Assembly: GCA_013822265.1 (NCBI GenBank)
Contig: PNKD01000019.1
Location: 1 to 45,213, forward strand
Reading direction: 5' to 3'
From: Leptothrix sp. (in: b-proteobacteria)
GTDB lineage: Bacteria > Pseudomonadota > Gammaproteobacteria > Burkholderiales > Burkholderiaceae_C
DNA length: 45,213 nt
Positions 36,826-44,557 of this stretch are shown piece after piece. The notes beneath the pieces were generated by a model, which had not been told where the DNA came from, did not search any database, and saw nothing but the letters and a program-made list of their open reading frames with translations. Position 1 is the stretch's first letter, and each line of letters opens with the position of its first letter. The translations under genes and the position numbers were made by a program.

Positions 36826-38604
36826 ATGGATCCGCGGATTGGCCGCCTCGAGTCTCTGGTCGAAGATCTGCGACTGACCGTTGCGACGCTGCAGCAGCGT
36901 CTCGACACGATGGAGTCGAAGGTCGCGGCGAATGCCCCTGTGGCGGGGGCCGCGACGGCGCAGGCACCGTTGCCGACGACGGCCGCGCCTGAGATGCCGA
37001 GCGGCACCGCAAAGGCCAAGGATCCGTATGACCCGATCGCCATGCTGTCGCTGATCGGGCGGCTGCTTCTCGTGCTGGCCGGTGGCTTCTTCCTGCGTGC
37101 GATGACCGACGCCGGTGTCCTGGCCGTACCCGTGGGCATCGGCCTGGCCTTCGTGTACGCGGCGGTCTGGCTGTTCATGAGCGACCGTGCGGGCGCGCAC
37201 GGGCAGGTGCCGAATGCCGTGCTGCACGCGCTGGCGGCGGGCTTGATCGCACTCCCGCTCGCTGTCGAGGCCACGACACGGTTCAAGGTACTCGGCGGCA
37301 CGGCCAGTGCGGCAGTCCTCGCCGCGCTGAGCGCGGGGCTGCTGATGGTCGCGTGGCGGCGTCGGCTGCGTGCCGTGTCGTGGATCGCCGTACTGGGTGG
37401 GCCACCCACCGCGGCAGCCATCCTGCTGCAGACCGGTGTCGTGTGGCCGCTGGCCGTCTACCTCGTTGCTCTCGGGGTGGCTGCGTTGTGGCTCAGCTAC
37501 GCGGTCGACTGGTGGGGCAGTCGCTGGGTGGCGGCGCTGACGGCCGATGCCGCCGTCGCGGGCGTCGCCCTGCGCGCCTTCGCACCTGAACAGCGTGACA
37601 CACCGCTGTCGGCGATGCTGCTGATCCTGATGTTGCTGCTCGGCTATGTCGGCAGCACCGCGATCCGTACGCTGGCAAAGGGCCGTGAGGTGAGCCCCTT
37701 CGAGATCATGCAGACCTTCGCCACCATGGCCATCGCGCTGGGCGGCACTGCCTTGACGATGAGCGCCAGCGATGCCATGCCGGTCATGATCGGCGCCATC
37801 GCGGTGGTGCTGGGCGTGGGCTGCTACGGCGTGGCAGTCAAGTTCTTCGGCAGCGGCACGGCGAAGGTGAACTTGTACTTCTACACGACGCTGGCCCTCG
37901 TGCTGGTCGTGGCCGGCATCATGATCTCCGCCCGTAGGCCCTGGCCCGGCGCGGCGTTCGCCGTGTTCGGTGCGCTGACCGCCGGCCTCTGGTTCCGCGG
38001 CGCTGGGCTGTTCACGCTGCTTCACTCGGCGGCCTACCTGACGGCGGCCGGTTTCGTGTCGGGGTCGTTCGCCTACGGCCTGACAGCCGTGGTGGCCGGT
38101 GCACAAGGGGCATGGGCAACTCCCGATGCCGTGGTGCTGGTGATGCTGGCTGCCGCCGTGCTGTCTGCGGCGTTCATTGCGCAGCGTCCGAGATCGGCGC
38201 AGGACGAGTTGGCGATCGCGGCGGGCTTCGTCATCACCCTCGTCTGCGTCTTGACGGTCGGCGGCGCGGTGATCGGCTACATCGCACCGATCGCTGGCGG
38301 TCTGCCCGGCGGCGGCGTCGATTCCGGGGTGCTCGCCAGCGTACGAACAGGGGTCCTCTCGCTGGCCACGCTGCTGATCGCCTGGATGGGCCGTCACGCC
38401 CGGCTTCGCGAGTGGGGTTGGTTGGTCTACCCGCTGTTGATCGGCATCGGGTTGAAGCTGCTGACGCAGGACTTCAAGCACTCGCGTCCCTCGACCCTGT
38501 TCATCGCGATGGCGCTGTATGGCGCGGCGCTCATCGTCGCGCCTCGCCTGCGGCGCAGCGGCGCGGAGGCCGCGGGGGCACCCGAAGCCAGGCCCGAAGC
38601 CTGA
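36826..38604 (+). CDS. polytopic membrane protein of unknown function (DUF2339-like)
   Basis: 592 residues. A soluble N-terminus with a coiled-coil heptad region (about 5-32, RLESLVEDLRLTVATLQQRL) and an Ala/Pro linker lead into a large hydrophobic body (about 70-575) with some 15 or more membrane segments, then an Ala-rich tail. The layout resembles DUF2339 membrane proteins, whose function is unknown to me. It is the only plus-strand gene between the NapC-like and NrfD genes and has no heme or metal motif, so its link to the electron island is unproven. Confidence 0.75.
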   Translation: MDPRIGRLESLVEDLRLTVATLQQRLDTMESKVAANAPVAGAATAQAPLPTTAAPEMPSGTAKAKDPYDPIAMLSLIGRLLLVLAGGFFLRAMTDAGVLAVPVGIGLAFVYAAVWLFMSDRAGAHGQVPNAVLHALAAGLIALPLAVEATTRFKVLGGTASAAVLAALSAGLLMVAWRRRLRAVSWIAVLGGPPTAAAILLQTGVVWPLAVYLVALGVAALWLSYAVDWWGSRWVAALTADAAVAGVALRAFAPEQRDTPLSAMLLILMLLLGYVGSTAIRTLAKGREVSPFEIMQTFATMAIALGGTALTMSASDAMPVMIGAIAVVLGVGCYGVAVKFFGSGTAKVNLYFYTTLALVLVVAGIMISARRPWPGAAFAVFGALTAGLWFRGAGLFTLLHSAAYLTAAGFVSGSFAYGLTAVVAGAQGAWATPDAVVLVMLAAAVLSAAFIAQRPRSAQDELAIAAGFVITLVCVLTVGGAVIGYIAPIAGGLPGGGVDSGVLASVRTGVLSLATLLIAWMGRHARLREWGWLVYPLLIGIGLKLLTQDFKHSRPSTLFIAMALYGAALIVAPRLRRSGAEAAGAPEARPEA

Positions 38605-38710
38605 ACCCCGCATCGTCCCGCTGTCGGCTGGTTGGCGAGGCAGGCGCGATCACACCCGGTTTCCGCGGCCCCGTTGCGCGTGCAGCCGCCGCCGACGGCC
38701 ACAACGCGCT

Positions 38711-38775
38711 GGCCAAGTGGGCCGGCCAAGTGCGTCGGTCAAGTGCGTCGGTCAAGCGCGCCGGTCAAGTGCACC
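38711..38775. repeat. five tandem copies of a 13-bp repeat
   Basis: Five head-to-tail units of GGYCAAGYGSRYC at 38711, 38724, 38737, 38750 and 38763. The phase is kept exactly and differences fall at a few positions. It lies in the 377-bp gap between the membrane protein and nrfD, which holds no gene I can support. It may be a variable-number repeat or an array of binding sites. Confidence 0.8.
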
Positions 38776-38921
38776 GGAAGGGATGCCGGAGCGCTCGACG
38801 CGCAGTTCGAGCGGGCGTGAGTCTTGGCTGGCTGGAAGATCACGCCGGGACCGGCCCGGTGGCCGGGGCGGCCGTGGCCGCCTTTCGGGCGGTTCGCCGT
38901 CGCAGCGCGTGTGTCGGCAAG

Positions 38922-38957
38922 AGGCCAGGCCAGGCCTGGTGTGGCCAGGCCTGGCCT
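38922..38957. other. long GC hairpin downstream of nrfD
   Basis: A 36-bp inverted repeat built from AGGCC/CAGG units: 14 of 15 positions pair (one A-A mismatch) around a 6-nt loop. It begins 25 bp past the nrfD stop. There is no T tract on either strand, so it may protect the 3' end of the nrfD transcript or assist termination rather than act as a classical terminator. Confidence 0.6.
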
Positions 38958-38981
38958 GCGCAGCGCCTACTTCATGGGGGC

Positions 38982-40178
38982 TCAGGCCGCGGCAGGCGCG
39001 GCATGCCGTGTGCCGTGGTCGTCCCAGGGCGGGAAGAGTTTGATCATCCCCAGCAGCACGATGAACGGCGCGACCACCAGGACGATGGCCACCAGCGCGC
39101 CTTCCTGGCCGAGGAATGGCATTTGGTAGGTCAGCAGCCCCTTGCCGGTCTTGGAGATCTCCTGCCCGCCGATCACGACGTTCCAGCGCATCATGAAGAC
39201 CGAGAAGAGCACCAGGCAGGCACTGATCGTCGCGCCCACGACCAGCGGCTTGCCGCCTGTTCCACGCCAGAACATGTACGACAGCCACAGCATCGGCAGG
39301 ATGGCGCCGAGCGCGAACTGAAGGATGAAGTACGGCACGAGCAGCGGCCCCGTCACGTAATGGATGATCATCTCGACGCCCTCGCGTCCCTTGTAGACGA
39401 TGTTGGCGAACTCCAGCGCCTCCAGCACGAACGCGACCATGATGAAGGCCCACACGGTGTAGGCCATGCCCTTGACGCAGGCGGCGTCGATGGGAATGCG
39501 GCGAACCAGGCAGGACACGACGTAGATCACGATCAGCATCGAGACGCCGGAGATGATCGCCGAGAACAGGAAGATCACCGGCATGAGGTCGGAGGACCAC
39601 CACTCGCGCGACTTGAGGGAGCCGAACAGGAAGCCGACATAGCCATGCAGGCCGTGGGCGCCCGGAATGCCGGTGACCGCGAGCCAGAAGACCCACTTGC
39701 GATCGTGCGCCAGGGCTTTCTCCGAGACGTCGTAGGAGCCGAGTGTCAGCAGCTTGTACACCTTGCCCAGCGCGTCCGTGCGCTTCTGGGCCTGCTCGAC
39801 GATGTAGGGCCGGAAGGCGAACCAGATCTCCAGCATCAGCAGCACGACGTAGAAGGTCGCAAAGAAGCCGAACATCGCCATCGCGGACGTGAAGTGCGGC
39901 GTGATCATCGCGTTCATCGCGCGCTCGGGGTGCCCGAGGTGAAGCAGCAGCGGCAAGGGCACGAAGAGCATGCAGCACAGCGACGTCAGCAGCGCCAGGT
40001 GGGCGACGGGCTTGAGGCGCTCGAACCCGAAGACCTGATAGAGACTCGAGACGGTGAACGCGCCGGCCACGAGCCCGGTCAGGTAGGGGTAGACGGCCAG
40101 GAGCACGGTCCAATCGAACATGGTTTCGTTCGGATAGACCCAGCCCGTGTAGGGCGCGAAGTGAAGAATCGGTTCCAT
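38982..40178 (-). CDS. nrfD: NrfD/PsrC-family quinol-interacting membrane subunit
   Basis: 398 residues with about nine or ten hydrophobic helices, the membrane subunit that exchanges electrons between quinone and a periplasmic ferredoxin-like partner. Recognisable stretches are HLGHPERAMN and the helices following it, typical of the NrfD/PsrC family. It starts one base into the stop of the Fe-S gene (TGATG), so the two are coupled. No catalytic molybdopterin subunit or NrfA is adjacent, so the complex would reduce or oxidise cytochromes directly. Confidence 0.9.
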   Translation of the reverse strand: MEPILHFAPYTGWVYPNETMFDWTVLLAVYPYLTGLVAGAFTVSSLYQVFGFERLKPVAHLALLTSLCCMLFVPLPLLLHLGHPERAMNAMITPHFTSAMAMFGFFATFYVVLLMLEIWFAFRPYIVEQAQKRTDALGKVYKLLTLGSYDVSEKALAHDRKWVFWLAVTGIPGAHGLHGYVGFLFGSLKSREWWSSDLMPVIFLFSAIISGVSMLIVIYVVSCLVRRIPIDAACVKGMAYTVWAFIMVAFVLEALEFANIVYKGREGVEMIIHYVTGPLLVPYFILQFALGAILPMLWLSYMFWRGTGGKPLVVGATISACLVLFSVFMMRWNVVIGGQEISKTGKGLLTYQMPFLGQEGALVAIVLVVAPFIVLLGMIKLFPPWDDHGTRHAAPAAA

Positions 40179-41080
40179 CAGTTCACCTCCTTGTCCAGGC
40201 CGATGTAGAAGACCTGGGGCGCGTTGCCCGACTCGGGCTTCAGGACCTGGATTTGGTTGTTGCGGACGAACAGGCTGATGGGGCTCTCGCGGTCGCGCAG
40301 GTCGCCGAAGACCCGCGCCCCGGTGGGGCACATCTCTACGCAGGCCGGCTGCAGGTCCTTGGTGATGCGGTGATAGCACCAGGTGCACTTGTCCGGAACG
40401 CCGCGGCGCTCGTCGAAGTAGCGGGCGCCGTAGGGGCAGGCCTGCACGCAGTAGCGGCAGCCTATGCATCGCTTGTCGTCGACCAGCACGACGCCATCCT
40501 CGGTCTTGTAGGTGGCACCGACCGGACACACCTGGACGCACGCCGGGTTGGCGCACTGGTTGCAGAGCTTGGGCACGAAGAAGGCCTTGTCGATCTTCTT
40601 GCCCTGGTAGCGGTTCGCGAAACGGTACTCGCTCTCCGAGCCGGCCGCTGCGATGTTCACGGGGTCTTGCTGGCTGTCGATGCGCATCCCTTCCTCGCCT
40701 TCGATGTGGACGTAGCGTTCGACCCAGGTGCGGAATTGATGCGCATTGCGGGGAACGTCGTTCTCGGCCTTGCAGGCCTCGACACAACGCAGGCAGCCGA
40801 TGCACTTGTTGACATTCACGCCGAAGGCCCAGCGTCGCTTGGAGGCCTCGGTGACCGCGGCCGCGCCGGAGCCGTTTTTCGCGCCGACGGCTGAAGTGCC
40901 GGGGGAAGCGCCAGCGCCTGACGCGCCCCCCGAGGCGGCAGCCTCCGATGTCGCCGATGCCGCGCCCGCGAAGCCGAGAACCCCCGCACCGGCAAGCGCC
41001 CCGGTACAGGTGATGCTCAGACCCAGCTGGCCCAGGAAGCGGCGTCGTGCGGTGGACGCGAGGTCGGTTTCGGTGGTCAT
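40178..41080 (-). CDS. periplasmic four-cluster ferredoxin subunit (NrfC/PsrB-like) with Tat signal
   Basis: 300 residues. A twin-arginine signal (ARRRFLGQLG, 11-20) and an Ala/Gly-rich linker precede four [4Fe-4S] motifs: CIGCLRCVEAC (93-103), CNQCANPACVQVC, CIGCRYCVQAC, and CTWC with later cysteines. It would carry electrons between NrfD and the hexaheme cytochrome encoded 14 bp upstream. AAGGA precedes the ATG at 41080; an in-frame earlier start is not supported. Confidence 0.92.
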   Translation of the reverse strand: MTTETDLASTARRRFLGQLGLSITCTGALAGAGVLGFAGAASATSEAAASGGASGAGASPGTSAVGAKNGSGAAAVTEASKRRWAFGVNVNKCIGCLRCVEACKAENDVPRNAHQFRTWVERYVHIEGEEGMRIDSQQDPVNIAAAGSESEYRFANRYQGKKIDKAFFVPKLCNQCANPACVQVCPVGATYKTEDGVVLVDDKRCIGCRYCVQACPYGARYFDERRGVPDKCTWCYHRITKDLQPACVEMCPTGARVFGDLRDRESPISLFVRNNQIQVLKPESGNAPQVFYIGLDKEVN

Positions 41081-41094
41081 GTTCGGTCCTTCGC

Positions 41095-42078
41095 CTAGTT
41101 GGCCGCTGAGCACTTCTGGGCCGCGTAGAACGCCGCCAGGTTGGCGATGTCGTTGTCGCTCAGGCTTCCCGCCGCATTGGCCATCGTCGGGTTCTTGCGC
41201 AGGCCTGCCCTGAACGCCTTGAGCGAGTTCGCCAGATAACCAGACGCCTGGCCGGCAAGCAGCGGCCAGGATCGGATCGTCGGTATGCCGGTCTCGCCGT
41301 GGCAGCGTGCGCAGTTCTTGGACATCGACTGCCCCGCCGCCACGTCGCCGCGGCGGCTGCCCGCCGGCGTGTTGCCGCAGGTGAGGCTGGCGTAGTAGGC
41401 AGAGACGTCCTGGATGTCCTTTTCCGACAGCTTCTTGGCCAGCGGCGTCATGGCCACATCCTGCTGGTCACCGCTCTTGTAGGCGGTCGTCATGCGCACC
41501 AGGTAGTCGGCGCTGAGGCCGGCCAGACTGGGCCAGGTCGCGTTCGGACTCACGCCGGCCGTGCCATGGCATTCGGCGCAGGCCTTGGCGGCCAGGCGTT
41601 TGCCGTCGTCGACATTGCCGGTCAGCTTGAGGTCGGTCGAGATCTTCGGCGAGTGCGGGTTGTGGCAGCCCGCGCACTCCTCGCGAGGTGCGTGCTCTGC
41701 CAGCACGATCTGAGGCTGCGCAGCGGGCCGGCCCGCGGTCTGCTCGTGGCAGCTGCTGCACAGGCGGATGGTCTCCTTGGGGACGGGAAGTGTCTTGATG
41801 CCGCCCTTCGGGTGCGTCCGGGCAGGGCCGTGGCAGGCCTCGCAGCCGACGCTCTTGTGGTCGCCGGCCGACCACTTCGTGTGTTCGTCCTCGTGGCAGT
41901 CGAGGCAATAGCTCGAGGTGCGGTGCACCGGCTTGAGCGCCGCGTTCTCGGCGATCGAGTCGGCTCGGTAGTGACCGAAGCGACCGAAGGACTCCGGAAC
42001 CAGGAACGACCGGGCGAGCAGTGCGAGCACGATGCCGATGGCCATCAGTGCGAGTAGGCGAACTACGTGTTTGGGCAT
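41095..42078 (-). CDS. membrane-anchored hexaheme cytochrome c (tetraheme c3-like plus two c4-like domains)
   Basis: 327 residues. An N-terminal anchor (about 6-26) is followed by four closely spaced motifs (CLDCH, CEACH, CSSCH, CAGCH, about 58-140) like small multiheme cytochromes, then two class I domains each with one heme (CAECH and CARCH), as in diheme cytochrome c4 with Met-containing distal loops (VAMTPLAKKLSEKD and NPTMANAAGSLSDND). The fusion is unusual. As first gene of the c-FeS-NrfD run it takes the place of NrfB. Confidence 0.88.
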   Translation of the reverse strand: MPKHVVRLLALMAIGIVLALLARSFLVPESFGRFGHYRADSIAENAALKPVHRTSSYCLDCHEDEHTKWSAGDHKSVGCEACHGPARTHPKGGIKTLPVPKETIRLCSSCHEQTAGRPAAQPQIVLAEHAPREECAGCHNPHSPKISTDLKLTGNVDDGKRLAAKACAECHGTAGVSPNATWPSLAGLSADYLVRMTTAYKSGDQQDVAMTPLAKKLSEKDIQDVSAYYASLTCGNTPAGSRRGDVAAGQSMSKNCARCHGETGIPTIRSWPLLAGQASGYLANSLKAFRAGLRKNPTMANAAGSLSDNDIANLAAFYAAQKCSAAN

Positions 42079-42167
42079 TCCGATCCCTCCTGTACCCGCC
42101 GGATCTCCGTTGCGGTTGGCGGCCCCCGCGCGCCTGGAGCCGATCTCGTGCCCAACGCGCCGGTGCG

Positions 42168-42208
42168 ACGATACGGCGCACCGTGAGACAGACTTTGACC
42201 GGGCGCAA
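42168..42208 (-). promoter_or_regulatory. FNR-like promoter of the c3/c4-FeS-nrfD run
   Basis: TTGAC-CGGG-CGCAA (42195-42208) matches 8 of 10 consensus positions; on the minus strand TATCGT (42173-42168, 4/6) is centred exactly 31 bp downstream, the same spacing as at mtrC and at the CbcL-like gene. The leader would be about 80 nt. Confidence 0.55.
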
Positions 42209-42320
42209 ACGAGCTTCAGGGGCGTGCAACTTTGCCCGTTAGCTCACGATGCGCTCGCGGCCCCGGAGCCCCGCGCACCAGTGGCGGCCATCGAGCCCGC
42301 CATGGTGGTGGGGCGCGACT

Positions 42321-44378
42321 TCAGTGCGTCAGGCCGCCCAGCAGCGCGCTGAAGATGAACACGGCCAGCAGGATGCCGATGGCCAGCGCGCTGAAGCCGA
42401 AGACGTGGGCGCGGCGCATCGCCTGCGCCGTGGGCGGCGGCACCATCAACTCGGCGAGCTTGCCGGCGGCCACCAGCCGCGCGTGCTCCAGTGGGCGCTC
42501 TTCCTTGAAGCGTTCGAGAGGCATGCTGCCGACGAAGATCACCGGGTCGAGCGGGAAGGCCTCGGGCCGCAGGTGGGTGTGGAAGAAGTGGAAGAGGAAG
42601 ATGAAGCCGGTGGCCAGCAGCGCCTCGTCGCTGTGGATCAGGTAGGCCGCATTCAGGGCCCAGCCCGGCAGGACCATGGTGGCCGCCGTCGGGAACCACA
42701 GCACGAGGCCCGAGCAGCCGATGATGGCCACGCCCCAGAAGACCGCCAGGTAGTCGAACTTCTCCCAGTAGGTGAAGCGGTCGAACTTCGGACGCGGGCC
42801 GAGGTAGAAGAAGTACTTCATCATGCCGATGAAGTCGAACAGGTCCTTGGGCTGGGGCACCATCGAGTTCGGGCCCCAGAGTTGGCCGCGTTCGTGCCTG
42901 AACAGCAGCCCGTGCACCAGCATGCCCAGGTGCCAGACGAAATAGCCGAAGGTCACCGCGCCACCCAGGCGGTGCAGGCTGCCGGCCATCTCGGCGCCGC
43001 CCAGCATCGACATCAGGCGAGGCGCCCAGCCGGCGTCGGGGAACTTGAGCGGCAGCCCGGTGGCCGCCAGCAGCAAGAAGCTGGTGACGATGGCGAGGTG
43101 CACGCCCATCTGCATGCCGGTGAAGCGCCGCACGTGCGGGCCGTCGGCGGTGTGGCCGAACTTGAACTCGCCGCGCAGCTTGCCGACCAGCGCGCGCTGC
43201 AGCCACAGCAGGCCGTGCAGGCCGAAGAAGCCGAACACGCCCAGCAGCAGCCCGGTCATGCCCAGCCAGGTCCAGTACAGGTAGACGTTGCGTTGCGGGT
43301 CGGACGGATTGGCGTGCGGGTCGAAAGTCAGGAACGACGCATTCACCGCCTTGTGGCAGGTGCCGCAGGTCGCGGCCAGGTTGTCGGGGTGGATGCTCGA
43401 GCGCGGGTCGGACGCCGGCAGGTTGGCGTGCGGCGTGTGGCAGTCGGAGCAGGCCGCGGCCTTGCGGTTGTCCAGCGAGGTGGCCTTGCCGTGGAAGCTG
43501 TCCTTGAACGACGCCGTCACCTTGTCGTGGCAGTTGCCGCAGCCGTCGGACATCTCGTGCCTGACGGCCGCGGCATCGGGGCGCTTCACCGCATGGGGAG
43601 AGTGGCAAGTCGAGCACACCGGCCCTCTCTTGTCGCCGGCCAGCGCGGCGCCGTGCGAGCTCTCCATCCACTGCGCGAGGATGGTGGTGTGGCAGGTGCC
43701 GCAGGTGGCGGGGATGTTGGCATGGCTGGTCTTGGACTTGGCCTCGGCCTTCTCGCGGATGTCGTGCTTGCCGTGGCAGCTGGCGCAAGAGGGTGCGGCC
43801 GTCGTCAGGCCCAGCTTCAGCAGCGCGCGCGCATGCTCGCTGGTGTCGTAGTGGGCCATCATGTCCTCGTGGCAGCCGCCACAGGTCTTGATCTGGTTGA
43901 TCGGCGACAGGTTGGACGCCGGATCGCCTTCCTTGCGCACCTTGTGCAGGTCGCCATGGCAGCCCAGGCAGTCCTTGACGGCGCGCTCACCGTCGGCGCG
44001 GCGGCCGTGCACGCTGGCGGCAATGTCCTTGAACTCGTCGGCGTGGCAGTCCTTGCAGACCTGCGGCGCCACCGGGCCCAGCACGCCCGGCGTGTGCTTG
44101 CCGGTGAGCGCAGCGGAGTGGCATTCGGCGCAATCGAGCTTGCGGTGCGCCGAGCGCTGGAACTCGTCGCCCAGCACCGTCATGGGCCGGCCATCGGCGC
44201 TCTTGAGTTGGGCGTCATCGTGGCAGGCCAGGCAGGCGGCCTTGGTCCTGGGTTTGGCGTCCTGCGCCCAGGCCGTGCCGGCCCCGGCAGTCAACAGCAA
44301 CAGCACCAGGCTCGCGGCCACCAGGCGCAGCGCGGCCCAGGGTCGCGATGCGATCCAACTTGTTTGCTTGCCGCTCAT
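42321..44378 (-). CDS. CbcL-like fusion: 11-heme cytochrome c plus b-type membrane domain
   Basis: 685 residues. Signal peptide (cleavage near AWAQ), then eleven CXXCH between residues 49 and 342: CLACH, CAECH, CKDCH, CLGCH, CGGCH, CASCH, CGTCH, CSTCH, CGNCH, CSDCH, CGTCH. The C-terminal half (about 365-685) is a FdnI/HydC-like diheme b domain with His in MGVHLAIV, HRLGGAVTFGYFVWHLG and FLFHFFHTHLRPEAF. Geobacter CbcL has the same order of domains with nine c hemes and oxidises menaquinol for low-potential acceptors. Here it likely feeds MtrA or the small cytochromes. Start 44378 has AGAGAG upstream; an earlier in-frame start overlapping hypE is rejected. Confidence 0.9.
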   Translation of the reverse strand: MSGKQTSWIASRPWAALRLVAASLVLLLLTAGAGTAWAQDAKPRTKAACLACHDDAQLKSADGRPMTVLGDEFQRSAHRKLDCAECHSAALTGKHTPGVLGPVAPQVCKDCHADEFKDIAASVHGRRADGERAVKDCLGCHGDLHKVRKEGDPASNLSPINQIKTCGGCHEDMMAHYDTSEHARALLKLGLTTAAPSCASCHGKHDIREKAEAKSKTSHANIPATCGTCHTTILAQWMESSHGAALAGDKRGPVCSTCHSPHAVKRPDAAAVRHEMSDGCGNCHDKVTASFKDSFHGKATSLDNRKAAACSDCHTPHANLPASDPRSSIHPDNLAATCGTCHKAVNASFLTFDPHANPSDPQRNVYLYWTWLGMTGLLLGVFGFFGLHGLLWLQRALVGKLRGEFKFGHTADGPHVRRFTGMQMGVHLAIVTSFLLLAATGLPLKFPDAGWAPRLMSMLGGAEMAGSLHRLGGAVTFGYFVWHLGMLVHGLLFRHERGQLWGPNSMVPQPKDLFDFIGMMKYFFYLGPRPKFDRFTYWEKFDYLAVFWGVAIIGCSGLVLWFPTAATMVLPGWALNAAYLIHSDEALLATGFIFLFHFFHTHLRPEAFPLDPVIFVGSMPLERFKEERPLEHARLVAAGKLAELMVPPPTAQAMRRAHVFGFSALAIGILLAVFIFSALLGGLTH

Positions 44379-44452
44379 GGCGATCTCTCTGCGGCGATGG
44401 GTGGCTGCCGACGCGCCCGAGCACGCCCGGAGCAGCCTGCCGCTGCGAAAGG

Positions 44453-44493
44453 ATTCTGTCCGCGCGCCCCGTGGGCAAATTGACTTCGGACAA
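44453..44493 (-). promoter_or_regulatory. FNR-type promoter of the CbcL-like gene
   Basis: TTGAC-TTCG-GACAA (44480-44493) matches 9 of 10 consensus positions. On the minus strand CAGAAT (44458-44453, 4/6) is centred 31 bp downstream. It gives a leader of about 70 nt and lies in the 179-bp gap after hypE. Confidence 0.65.
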
Positions 44494-44557
44494 GATTGGG
44501 CCAACGCCCGGCCCCCGGGGCCCCGGTTTGCGGGCGTGGCGCGAACGCCGCGCAGGT

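Noticed and set aside
38711..38775. CRISPR array
   Set aside because: Units are 13 bp and directly adjacent without spacers; no cas gene is present.
38982..42078. Nitrite reductase (Nrf) operon
   Set aside because: Only the electron-input subunits are seen; no pentaheme NrfA is in the window.
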